Origin: Hemerocallis citrina | Lineage: Eukaryota > Streptophyta > Magnoliopsida > Asparagales > Asphodelaceae | DNA length: 64,000 nucleotides | Assembly (NCBI GenBank): GCA_017893485.1 | Contig: CM030367.1 | Coordinates: 88,982,910-89,046,909 of the forward strand | Direction: 5' to 3' | Part shown: in pieces, positions 11,341-22,979 of the stretch | How positions within the stretch are numbered: the stretch's first letter is position 1 | Layout: each line of letters opens with the position of its first letter | The notes under the pieces: generated by a model | What the model was told of the DNA's origin: nothing | The model's input: the letters and a program-made list of their open reading frames with translations, nothing else | The model's database searches: none | Translations under genes and position numbers: made by a program

Positions 11341-11900
11341 CTAATTGTGTGTTTTTTTAATTTTTTATTTCTAGGAAGCTAATTGGTTAGTTAGTAGATA
11401 TTGCCCAAGATTGGGCAAATAAGTTCAAAGTTGAATTAAATAAAAGCAAAGTCAAGGAGAGGATAGCAACAACAGAAAAGGAATTATTCCACCTTTTCCT
11501 CAAAAAAAAAAAAAACAACAGAAAAGGAAAAATCAGGCACAAAATAAATCATCTTAAAAAAGGAAGAAAAAAAAACAAAAAAAGAAAAAACACACACGAA
11601 TGAACGAGTTAATTGTGTTCTTTTATTCTTTCTAGGAAGCTAATTGGTTAGTTGGTAGATATGTCCAAGACAGGGCAAATAAATTCGAAGTCAACTTAAA
11701 TAAAAGCAAAGTCAAGGAGAGGATAGCAACACCATGAAGGTAAAATAAAGCACAAAATAAATCATCTTACAAAAAGGAAAAGAAAAAAAACCCTTATGTA
11801 TGTTGTACATGGTATTAGTCGATTTATCTGCTCAATGATTTACGAATGGGAAAAAAGTACTTAAATGTAAGGCATGCTGGCTACGGCCTTGTTCAAAATA
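11341..11900. repeat. tandem duplication (period ~261 bp) including host copy c
   Basis: The block around CTAGGAAGCTAATTGG at 11371 recurs at 11632, along with GCAAAGTCAAGGAGAGG and the following A-rich segment. The second unit continues as the paralogue of 9954-10142 and ends in AATA/TA repeats at about 11900-11930, where element E begins. No gene is recognised. Confidence 0.8.
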
Positions 11901-11944
11901 AATAAATAAATAAATAAATATATATATATAGGGAAAAGGCTCCG

Positions 11945-11967
11945 TTGCACACTGGGCTAGTGTGCAA
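11945..11967. repeat. terminal hairpin of element E
   Basis: TTGCACACT and AGTGTGCAA are perfect 9-bp complements separated by a 5-base loop, starting 14 bp inside the element end. The mirror copy lies near the right end at about 16823-16845. Confidence 0.85.
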
Positions 11968-12647
11968 GCCCGTGCGCACTCGCTGTGGGCCGTCCGATTC
12001 GAATTGGAGATCAAGATCAAATCCAGCGGTTGATCTTCATTCCGCTGCTTTGCCTAATATGGGGGGGGTATAATCGTAATTTCCCCCCCCCCCCCACTCT
12101 CTATCTCACTCTGGCCCTCTCTCTCCCGCTCATCTCTTCCGCCAAAGTCGAAAAAAAAAACCCTAGCCCCCTTGCTCATCTGCTCCAACTCCCGATCGAT
12201 CGCTCATCTGCTCCAACTCCAGCCTTCGTTTCAATCTCGTCGATCGCTCATCTGCTCTCTCTCCCGCTCCTCTGAAACCCTAGCTGCGAAACCCTAAAGA
12301 AAAAACCGTAGCCCCCTTTTCCCCGATAGCTCAGCTGCTCTCCCCCTTTGTGTGCCGATCCCGTTCTTGAGGCTCTTATCTTTCTCGAATCGAAGATCTT
12401 CACTGAAGGTAACAATTTTTTTTTTTTTTTTTTTTTTTTTGGTTTTTGTTTTTGTTGGTTAATTTTTTTTGAGAATACCTCGAATCAGCACAAATTTTAT
12501 CAGAGTGATTTCGCATAATATATTATGAGATTTCGCACAATTTTTTTTTTTGCTTTGAGGACATATTAAATACACAACTTAGTTGTGTGGATGCATCAAG
12601 TGAGGTAAGTAAAAAATAAAACTATAGAGAGATGCTCGCTTTGACCA

Positions 12648-15600
12648 TTACTCTTAGAAACTGATTGTTATGTTACTGTTGCATCCCTGATTACATCCCT
12701 GATTACAGTTTACATTTTGGCACCATAGCCCCGTAGCCTTATTATATCTCTATGTATGTAGAACTTGAGCTCTATTTATATTTGAATTTGGTTACTTTAA
12801 GCATGGCTTTCTGATACTTGGAAGAGGTGGGGGTTTTTGAAGATAGCAGCTAGTAGGCGTGGCATACAACTGCATCCATACTACTTCTCAATTTGTTGCA
12901 TTTCATAGACTTGTGCTTGATACACTTATGCTTAACCGGACCAAAAATTTGTGACTATTTGATACACTTGAGTAGTGAATTCATGTTCTGAGCCTATATT
13001 AATTTATACTTAATGTCATGTTCTGAGCCAAAACATGCTCACTGTTAGTTTTGTTGTGGTGCTTCATCTAAACTGAAATAAATGTTTTTTTTTAATTGTT
13101 GTGAAGGGGATCAACATGCAGATGGAACATATTTAAGAAAAAACAAACAGTGAGCAGCAGTGATGAATGCATGCAGTAGTTTAAGCAGCAATTTATGAGC
13201 AACAAGAGTTGATTACAAATTTTTGTTGTTTTTGTAGGTAGTGATGAATTTTTAGTGCATAAATTTTTGTTGTTGTTGTAGCTAGAGTGCTTCTCAATTT
13301 GATGCATTTCATAAATGTCTGCCTGATACACTTAAGCTTGATACATTTTGTTCATTTTCTTGTATAGGGTCTGAGCCTGCGAAGAATGATTTCAAGCATG
13401 CAGCAGCACAAAACCAAGCAGAAGCAACTAATTTATACTTTTTACATGTAGTTATTGAGCTGTAATCAACACTGCTAACAATAAATGTGGTTATGTGTTT
13501 ATGATATTTTTGAGCTCTGTATACATTTGTTTCTAGACCGAATGAGCTATTTTTCCTGATTGTTTATGAGGCTAATTGGTTGTATATATGTTGTTTTGTT
13601 GCATTTCATCAGGTCTTTTTATGTGTTTATGAGAACTTTGAGCGATGTATAACTAATTTCAGGCTTCGAAGGCAAAATCATTCCTTTTGCGAAACATGAA
13701 TTATATTGTGTTCCAACGTTATATCTCTCTGAATGCCAATCTTCTGAGGATGGAAAGCACAGGCAACCTGCTCATGTGTTCCAACATTATTTCTCTTAAA
13801 ATGGTGCATGGTAAAGAATTTGGAAATGTTCTCAATGTCCCCTGAAGCACTTTACCACAATGGAATGGAAGGATCTCGAGATCGTACTACATGATGAACT
13901 GACTATAATCTAATAATCCCAAAGAGATCATCAATCACCATTTAAAGTAAAAAAACCAAGCAGAAGCTTGCTTGCATAGAAATCAGCAAGTATAGCTGAA
14001 ATCAAAACAATTTATATGCACACCTCAATCAACTAATCAAGACAAAGTTAAAAAGAAAAGACAAAGATGCCAGAACTAAAAATAGAGAGATACCAGAATT
14101 AAAACTACTACATTATATAATTACCAAATATCTCCAACATATATCATCCTCGGGCCTTTAAATCATGCTAGGCCAAATCTCCCATCAAAACCAACAAAAA
14201 GAAACCAAAATGATAATAACAGTTTCATAGCAGCAATACATTGTAACAGTAGAAGAAAGACAATAATCGCCCTGGAATTTAATTCTTAGCAACGGCGCAA
14301 TCAGCATCATCATAATCCAACTCGGACTCAGCACCATGTATTATCATAATCCAACTCGCAATCAGCATCATCATAATCAGCATCATCCAATCAGCAATCA
14401 GCACCATGTATTATCAATTCTGCAAGGGAAGTCTTCTCCATTTTTCTATCAAATGGAGAAGGGAACTGAGATTCTATCATATGGGACTCAGACTCTAACA
14501 AACCATTTTGATTGCAAAATTTCCAAAGATTCTCACTCAGTCAAACTGAAATTGCTGTCAACTAATATTAGGTACAACCTGAGTTCATTAAAGAAACCTG
14601 AGTTCATTACTGAAATTGCTGTTAACATACTGACCCTCTACAATCCCATCTAAGTTACATACCCCTTTCATTTTCATTGAAAAAACATACTGAAGCCAAA
14701 ATGATAGCTTAGCATAATAGTACCACACACTTTTATTATTAGCAGCTCTCAGTGCAGAGGGCTCACATTATGCTTCCTGGCCCTCCCGGTTCTCCATTTT
14801 GTTTCAGATTCTCCATTTTGGTTCAGATTTGGGATTGGGTGGTGTGGACAGCAAGAGAGAATTGTTCAGTCGAGGTGATCCTACCTCGAGATGGAGTAAA
14901 ATCTGCATTTGAAAAGGATATGAATGTGCATGATGCGATCATTTCAAACTAGGATGACAACAAATAATGCGCTTTAACACAGTTCATACCTCCGTTCACA
15001 GTTCATACCTCCATTCAGAACCACCCTACTTCATTCAAACCCGGCATTAGAGTAGTTGAATGAATAAAACCTACTTCATTCAAACTCACATCAATCCTGA
15101 AAACAACTATTGGAAACAAGTCAAAATTAACTCACACATATATAAAGTATATAAAGTATATAAAATATGTAATATAAAGTAGGCTCAGAAATGACTTTAA
15201 TTCACAGACTGCGATGGTGTAGCAACATTTGGCTGCAGTTGAACTGCCACGCCAAAATGGCTGTAACAATCACAAGCCCGATCATGTTTTACCACAATTT
15301 TAATTAAATGCATCCCCATTTCCAAAGGGTCCACATTAACCAAAACGAAACCATCAGATAGTGTGCAGAATCAAAAAATGCATCCAAAAACTTTCCAAAA
15401 ACAATGTATCAGCCAACCCAGTATACAGTCCCGTATAGGGAAACTTTCATTTGTACACCAGCCCAGTATGCACACTAGCCCGTCAAAGCCAGAACATGCA
15501 ATGCTGTAAAGTTGTACCGAATTGAAAGATTAAGGGGATGACAAAAATCTAACTATCAACAAAAAATAAACTATCAGAACAAACATCCACCACATTAACA

Positions 15601-16148
15601 GATGAGAGGGATTGAATCCCTTCCGTTGTATGGGGATCAAGATGGATGTATATCATCGGACGGTCTACAACCAGTGCGCACTGGATTGCACACTGCGATG
15701 GTTTAGAATGCAAAAAATTCATCACCGCCTATCAATTCATCCCGTACCAAATAATAAATGTAGGGTATCAATAGTTACCAAAGCAAACTTGTGAATGAAA
15801 TACTTTCCTCAGTTGACACTATCGTGAGAATCCTCGGAACTATTCTCAGTAGATGAATTCACATCATCTTCGGCGAATGCACGCTTGCCACTGAAAATTG
15901 AAAAAACAACATAAAAGACATTATTTTTTGCGAACTATATAATAATTAATAATTATAAGACATTTAGAGATCGCACTTCCTAGGTTTAACTCTCATATAA
16001 TCAAGAGGTCCATTTCGGATTTATTTTCAACAAAAACTTTCGATTAGAATTCGATTAGACATATGCCCTTTGAGTAAACTCATGATCCTTCTTATCTGAC
16101 TGAGAGATACATACTGTTTCATCTACTGTTAGTCTCTCTACTTATATT
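12648..16148. other. interior of element E, no recognised coding gene
   Basis: The interior is AT-rich with short direct repeats (for example GCATCATCATAATCCAACTCG near 14305-14400) and decayed copies of terminal-like sequence (TGCACACTAGCCCG near 15470 and GCACACTGCGATGG near 15690). On the minus strand a small exon-like stretch at 15893-15811 follows an acceptor (TTTTCAG). It reads about 26 acidic, Ser/Asn-rich codons to a TGA stop. This could be the last exon of a gene transcribed inward from the right arm, but I cannot identify it. Confidence 0.45.
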
Positions 16149-16856
16149 TGGTCAAAGCAAGCATCTCTCTATAGTTTTATTTTTTACTTACCTCACTTGA
16201 TGCATCCACACAACTAAGTTGTGTATTTAATATGTTCTCAAAGCAAAAAAAAATTGTGCGAAATCTCGTAATATATTATGCGAAATCACTCTGATAAAAT
16301 TTGTGCTGATTCGAGGTATTCTCAAAAAAAATTAACCAACAAAAACAAAAACCAAAAAAAAAAAAAAATGTTACCTTCAGTGAAGATCTTCGATTCGAGA
16401 AAGATAAGAGCCTCAAGAACGGGATCGGCACACAAAGAGGGGAGAGCAGCTGAGCTATCGGGGAAAAGGGGGCTAGGGTTTTTTCTTTAGGGTTTCGCAG
16501 CTAGGGTTTCAGAGGAGCGGGAGAGAGAGCAGATGAGCGATCGACGAGATTGAAACGAAGGCTGGAGTTGGAGCAGATGAGCGATCGATCGGGAGTTGGA
16601 GCAGATGAGCAAGGGGGCTAGGGTTTTTTTTTTTTCGACTTTGGCAGAAGAGATGAGCGGGAGAGAAAGGGCCAGAGTGAGATAGAGAGTGGGGGGGGGG
16701 GGAAATTACGATTATACCCCCCCCCCCCCCATATTAGGCAAAGCAGCGGAATGAAGATCAACCGCTGGATTTGATCTTGATCTCCAATTCGAATCGGACG
16801 GCCCACAGCGAGTGCGCACGGGCTTGCACACTAGCCCAGTGTGCAACGGAGCCTTT

Positions 16857-16859
<3 letters not shown>

Positions 16860-16909
<50 letters not shown>
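16860..16909. repeat. TA microsatellite between elements E and D
   Basis: About 25 TA units separate the right end of E from the left end of D, so both elements terminate exactly at the same microsatellite. Confidence 0.95.
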
Positions 16910-16910
<1 letters not shown>

Positions 16911-16921
16911 CTTTCTTCATT

Positions 16922-16952
16922 GCAAACGGATCTGTCTGCACAGATCCGTTGC
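16922..16952. repeat. terminal hairpin of element D
   Basis: GCAAACGGATCTGT faces ACAGATCCGTTGC across a 4-base loop, 13 bp in from the TA border. The stem has a single bulged A. Element F carries the equivalent hairpin at 11260-11285. Confidence 0.85.
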
Positions 16953-17635
16953 GAACTGAGATCAGGGCAACGGCCCAGATCTTTTTTTGAAATTTTTTAC
17001 CGTAACCCGTTCTTGGAAATGACGGGTTAAGGCAAAACTTATTTTTTTCTTCTGTATACTTCATCTTCTTCTCTCTCGATCTCTCCCCACTCTCTCCCGT
17101 TTCTTCCCGAACCTAAACCCAATCCCGTCAGAATTGAGAGCTTCTCACTTCGGTAACTCCTCTCTCATTTCGGTGATTCTCTCTCTCTCTTCCGTCCGTT
17201 GCTCCCCCACCTAGAAAACCCTTACTCTAGTCCAAACACAAACCTCTCCTCCTCATCCTCTTCTATTCCCACACAATCTCTCTCTCCCAATCTCTACTCC
17301 AAACATCGAAACCCAACTCTCTCATCCCAACTTCAAAAGCAAATCGAAACCCTAGTTTCGCCACAACACCTACATTGGGAAAATTCGCAGTTATTTTGTA
17401 ACGTAATGACTAATTATTTTCCTTAGTACTTGTATTTTTGTTGATTTTTCAATTTTTTTTGGTCTCTTTCTAATTACTTGAATATATTAAAATTGCCCAA
17501 ATTTTTTTTACGATGTAGAACTTTGTAAGTAGTATTTTGATAAATTTACACGGTGCAATTGTAGTCGTAGTTGTTGTTGATTGCTCGACGATATTGTAGA
17601 TTGAGTCGTATTTATAATCGTTGGATATATACTAA

Positions 17636-19330
17636 ATTACTTAGAAAGTTTTTAGTGCGGTTAGACAAGAAAATCCTACAAATGATATCCAAAAAATACA
17701 AAACATTGCGAGTAGGTTAGTATCACGTAGCACAAGCCACCTCAGCTTGTAGAGGTGAGTTTCGACTCACGGTTCGAGAGATACGACCGTGTATCACTTT
17801 TGGTTTAAAAAACCCAAATAAAGCAGTACACGGTCGTATCTCGCAAACCGTGACTCGAAACTCACTTCTACAAGTTGGAGTGGCTTGTGTTACGTGAATT
17901 CGACCAAGTTGCAAAGTTTCATTAATTTTGGATGCCGTTTGTGCGGTATTCTCACGTTCATTGAACAAGAAGTAAATGACTTAGAACTTTTTTAGTGCGG
18001 TTAGACTAAAAAACCCTGCAAACGACCTCAAAAAAATAAAATTTTTTTTACAAGTAGGTTGGTTTCACATAGCACAAGCCACCCCAACTTGTAGAAGTGA
18101 GTTTCGACTCACGATTTGAGAGATACGGCCGTGTATCACTTTTGGTTTTAAAAAATCCAAATAAAACGCTACACGGCCGTATTTGTAAACCGTGACTCGA
18201 AACTCACTTCTACAAGTTGGAGTGGCTTGTGTTACATGAATTCAACCAAGTTGCAAAGTTTTATAATTTTTGGATGCCATTTGTGCGGTTTACTCACGTT
18301 CCTCGAACAAAAAGTAAATGACTTAGAACTTTTATAGCGCGGTTAGACTAGTAAATCTTGCAAACAACCTCCAAAAAATACGAAACTTTGCGAGTAGGTT
18401 GGTCTCACGTAGCAAAAGCCACCCCAACTTATAGAAGTGAGTTTTGACTCACGGTTCGAGAGATATGGCCGTGTATCACTTTTGGTTTAAAAAAACCCAA
18501 ATAAAGTGGTACACGGCCGTTTATTGCAAACCATGACTCGAAACTCACTTCTACAAGTTGGGGTGACTTGTGTTACGTGAATTCTACCAAGTTACAATGT
18601 TTTATAATTTTTGGAATCCGTTTGTGCGGTTTTCTCATGTTCCTCGAACAAGAAGTAAATGACTTAGAACTTTTAGTGCGGTTAGACTAGAAAACCCTGC
18701 AAACGACCTCCAAAAAATACAAAACTTTGTGAGTAGTTTGGTCTCATGTAGCACAAGCTACCCAAACTTGTAGAAGTGAGTTTCGACTCACAGTTGGAGA
18801 GACACGGCCGTGTATCGCTTTTGGTTTAAAAAACCCAAATAAAGCGGTACATGACCGTATCTCGCAAACTGTGACTCGAAACTCACTTCTACAGGTTGAG
18901 ATGGCTTGTGTTACATGAATTCGACCAAGTTGCAAAGTTTTATAATTTTTGGATGCCGTTTGTGAGGTTTTCTCACGTTCCTCGAACAAGAACTAAATGA
19001 CCTAGAAATTGTTTAGTGCAGTTCGACTAGAAAACACTGCAAACAACCTCCAAAAAATACAAAACTTTGCGAGTAGGTTGGTCTCACATAGCACAAGCCA
19101 CCCTAACTTGTAGAAGTGAGTTTCGACTCACAGTTCGAGAGATACAACCGTGTATCGCTTTTGGTTAAAAAAATCCAAATAAAGCGGTACACAGCCGTAT
19201 CTCGCAAACCGTAACTCGAAACTCACTTCTATAAGTTGGGGTGGCTTGTGTTACGTGAATTTGACCAAGTTGCAAAGTATTGCTATTTTTCGTTGTCATT
19301 TGTGCGTTTTTCCCACATTTTCGCTTTGTT
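17636..19330. repeat. five tandem 340-bp repeats, each a palindrome
   Basis: The marker AGTGCGGTTAGAC, with variants, starts near 17655, 17994, 18336, 18675 and 19015, giving periods of 339-342 bp. Within each unit, CAAGCCACCCCAACTTG...GAGTTTCGACTCAC...CGGCCGTGTATC is followed after about 40 bp by its complement. Each unit can therefore form a hairpin with arms of roughly 70-80 bp. A sixth, partial unit lies inverted at 22980-23060 as part of the right arm. Units differ by scattered substitutions, with stem positions often still paired. Confidence 0.9.
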
Positions 19331-19404
19331 TATTCATGATAGAGAAATGGATGTAACCCGTATCAACTAACCTTAAATTTTTGGTTGATAGATAAATAGC
19401 TAGA

Positions 19405-20752
19405 ATGAGGCGACCGAGAATCCCTTCTAGTAGCGCTAGTGGCACACCATTTACAGAGGTAAGATTGATTATTATTATTGTTTTTAAATACGAATATGTA
19501 ACATTGTATCAATAATAACAACATTTATCTTTATTCGTGTAGGTTGGTGTCCGTCAATCTACATCTGCTGAAGCCGGTCCGTCGTCTTTGGTTGCCGTTA
19601 CACCCCCTGGACTGTTGAACTCAAGCTTACTTTTGTTGCAATCCATACACCGATCCGAAGCTGTGTGGAATGGATCCGCAAAGAAGTGCAACTTCCGGAA
19701 GCACGCGGTTCTTCCCATGGATCCCCGTATCACTCCGTACTTAGTTGAAGCCGATTTCTACGGAGCTCGATTTATGGAGGATGTGAAGCTTGATCGACCT
19801 CTACTTACAGCTCTTGTCGAGTGATGGAGGCCGAAAACCTAAACATTCCACCTACCAGTGGGTGAGATGACCGTCACTCTTCAAGATGTAGCACTCATTG
19901 CTGGGCTTCTAATAGATGGGGTCGCCGTGAGGGAGAACATGGAATTTGACCGAGTAGTAGTTGTTCGTGATTTGCTCGGTATAGACCTGGAGGTGTCGTT
20001 GGACAAAAAAAGAGAGGACGTTGAAAATGAAATCCCCAAAGATATTCTCGAAGATCATGATCCAGATCTAGTAGATCAAGCCATAAATTATGCTAAAGAT
20101 AATCTCGAAGCTAAATTTTGGGATGAAATCTTCGACGGTAAATCACTTCGAATTAGTTGGTTGAAATTGCAATTCGATGAATATTTGACAGATGATTTGG
20201 ATGAGGAAGCCCTACATTACTATGCTCATGCCTACATATTCAGTATGATCGGAGGTGTGATCTTCCCCAACTCATCTAGTACGAGCGTGCCGCTCATGTA
20301 TTTACCATTGTTGGAATATTTCGGTATGGCTGGCCATTACAGTTGGGGGAGTGCGGCTTTGGCATTACTGTATAGAAATTTGTGCGCATGTGCATTGGGT
20401 GCTGTACAAATGGGTGGCCCGATGGTTCTGTTGAAAATATGGAGTTGGGAATGCGTCCACATCGAACGTCCCCGTATTATTGAACCAACACCGTATTGGT
20501 TGGCCGAACCATCGGTTCCAGAATTGTTACCGTCTTTAGGGGTATATTGGGCAGGGCGGCACACGTGGGTCGATAACCCATGCCAATATCTTACATATTA
20601 TAGAGATGAGTTAGATAACTTGCCAGACGAGTTCGTCAATTGGGTATTGTACTCGACCGCCAGGTTGGAAAAAGTTCCATCGGTATGTTTGGCTGGTGCG
20701 CTTTGGTTGACGGCTACCCCACTCGTGAACTTTTCTGTTGTTGAGTTCCAGT
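19405..20752 (+). pseudogene. plant mobile domain (PMD) protein gene, broken, C-terminally cut
   Basis: Exon 1 is 19405-19458 (ATG, then Arg/Pro/Ser-rich residues), ending at GAG|GTAAGA. The acceptor TGTAG at 19538-19542 leads into exon 2 in the same phase. The conserved PMD block then follows: MDPRITPYL...ADFYG, TVTLQDVALIAGL, and a YAHAYIFSMIGG...GSAALALLYR...GGPMVLLKIWSWE region. PMD proteins (MAIN/MAIL family, Pfam plant mobile domain) act in the nucleus in Arabidopsis meristem maintenance and silencing; other copies ride in transposons. Two in-frame stops occur, a TGA at 19822 and a TAA about 24 bases later, where family members read through (W-R-P...T-F-H-L-P follows). The coding ends abruptly near 20752, where hAT sequence begins. 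The copy is not functional as it stands. Confidence 0.8.
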
Positions 20753-20769
20753 ATTTTAAAAACCACATT

Positions 20770-21973
20770 AAACTCTCAATCTGACAATATTTTTCATGTT
20801 AGATGTGCATGCCATATTTTAAATTTGTGTGTTCAAGATGCATCAAAAATAGCCGAACCATATATAGTTAACATTAGGAATTGTGTACATTTTATTGCAT
20901 TAAGTGGCACCATATTTCAAGAATGGAAAGCTTGGTGTAGGTTTAAAAATGTACATTTTAGAAAATTTCCAAAGGATGTTAAACACCTGATGGAACTCTA
21001 CTTTTGATTTGCTACAAGTGGTTACTGAATATAAAGCATATATAAATGATTTTTGTCTTGCAAAATATATGGCGAATTTTGAAATGGCTCCCCAACATTG
21101 GTTTTATGCCGGATCTTTGTTGAAATTTTTAGAACATTTTAAAACCGCAACTTTCAAAATTTTAAAATCTTATGTATCTACTTCTAGTAGCATTTTTATT
21201 TCAGTAGTTATTATGATGCAAACTTTCAAAGAAATGATCGATGATGCTTTTATTGGTCATATTGTGAAACCTGCATATGTAAAATTTTTGAAGTATTTTA
21301 ATCCTCCTCCTATGTTGTGTTGTGTTGCTACTGTGATGGATCCTCGTATTAAATTAGAAGGTACGAAAGTTTGATTGAAATATTTTTTGATTTACTTGGG
21401 CCAGATGAATCTGAAATTGATTGCGCAACATTTTTAGTTAAATTTGAATCGACATTAAATAACTTGTATGATTATTATGATAGAAGTTTTGCATCTAGTA
21501 GTACAACTTTCTTAGTTAATTTTTCTTCTGCTACTTCTAAAGGTAAGGGTAAGAGTAAATTAGATGATAGAACATTTAATTTACTTGCAAAAATTCAATC
21601 AAAAAAACCTAGGACTAATCATCCAAATGAATTACATAGGTATAATCAACAAGATTCTGAGTCTTTTACTTCTTCAGTAGATATTTTACAATGGTGGAAA
21701 GACCATGGAAACACTTATAATATTCTTAAATATATGGCTAAAGATCTACTAACTCCTACTGTCTCTACAGTTGCTTCAGAAAGTGCTTTTTCTACAAGTG
21801 GCAGGGTTCTAATTGATTACAGGAATCGCTTGAAGCCCCGATCGTTGGAGATGCTCTTCTACACAGAAAACTGGCTGAAAGTCGAAGATAGGACTCAAGG
21901 AAAAGCGTTCGACACGTCCACAAGTGGGAGCACCTCGCCGGAAGAAGAAGAAGAAGAAGAACAACAACAATAG
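20770..21973 (+). pseudogene. hAT transposase, C-terminal half, frameshifted
   Basis: Three consecutive pieces in different frames (20770-21007, 21009-21374, 21371-21973) encode the back half of a plant hAT transposase. The first has HVRCACHILNL, the conserved CxxH-type motif before the insertion domain. The second matches the DUF4413-like helical region (YKAYINDF...SSSIFISVV...VATVMDPRIKL). The third is the hAT dimerisation domain, with DILQWWK, MAKDLLTP and VSTVASESAFSTSGRV, ending in an acidic and Gln-rich tail. The BED zinc finger and first catalytic Asp region are missing. At least two frameshifts make it inactive. Confidence 0.85.
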
Positions 21974-22313
21974 CAACCAAAATGAAGAATTCAAGACCAA
22001 CAACAACAAAAACAAATTGAAGACCAACAAATTGAAGACAATTGTAAATGTATAAAAAATTGTATAAAATCTTTGTTTATTATTTAAAATTAGGAAAATT
22101 AAAGAAAATTGAAATTGTATCTAAGAAATTTGTTATTGTATGAAACAAATTTGTAAAATTTTTTTATTTCTTATTACAAATTGTGAAACTTGTATAAGTT
22201 GAACTTATATTAATAATATATAATTTTTTTTTGGCAAGTTCACTTTTTCAATCTTATTATTATTATTACATTTTTTGTTTATTATTAAAATTACATTACA
22301 TTTTTTGTTTAAG

Positions 22314-22602
<289 letters not shown>

Positions 22603-22690
<88 letters not shown>
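22603..22690. repeat. compound TA/CA/TA microsatellite
   Basis: (TA)n, then about 15 AC units, then (TA)n, separating the two MITE2 copies. Confidence 0.95.
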
Positions 22691-22695
<5 letters not shown>

Positions 22696-22857
22696 AAAGG
22701 GATATGAGCAACTTGCTCATTTAGTGAGCAATTGATTATGTAGCATGCATGTGATACATTGGACAACTAACCCTTTAAAGACTTATCCAACCACATGTAT
22801 GCCACATCATCAATTGCTTATTTACTAAATGAGCAAGTTGCTCATACCCCTTTTTCC
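22691..22857. mobile_element. 167-bp MITE (MITE2b), sibling of MITE2a
   Basis: It has the same terminal sequence (GGGTAAAAGGGATATGAGC) and the same ATGAGCAA/TTGCTCAT hairpin as MITE2a, with a diverged centre. TA repeats flank both sides. Confidence 0.85.
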
Positions 22858-22979
22858 TATATATATATAGACGGGCCAACCCGCGATCCGACCCGACCCG
22901 ACCCGAACCAGGCCAAGTTGGGTTCCAACCCGGGTAGGTTCGACCCGACCCAGCCTGTTAGACCCGTTTGCCACCCCTA

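Larger units (their letters stand above)
11931..16859. mobile_element. 4.9-kb long-TIR DNA transposon E, non-autonomous
   Basis: The element begins GGGAAAAGGCTCCG and ends with the complement CGGAGCCTTTCCC, bounded by AATA/TA repeats on the left and (TA)n on the right. Terminal inverted repeats span about 11931-12647 and 16149-16859 (~715 bp). Each arm contains, from the outside in: a terminal hairpin (11945-11967 on the left), a G-tract facing a C-tract that can pair (12061-12095), a CT-rich 5'-UTR-like segment with ACCCTAG motifs, and a splice-donor-like CTGAAG|GTAAC. The 3.5-kb interior has no transposase. Long arms suggest a Mutator-like (MULE) or foldback type, but TSD length cannot be measured in TA repeats. 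Confidence 0.8.

Noticed and set aside
13092..14653. Short frames in the interior of element E
   Set aside because: Below 110 codons, AT-rich, no start context or family resemblance.
17636..19330. CRISPR-like reading of the regular palindromic repeats
   Set aside because: Units are 340 bp and diverged, in a plant nuclear context, with no short repeat-spacer pattern or cas genes.
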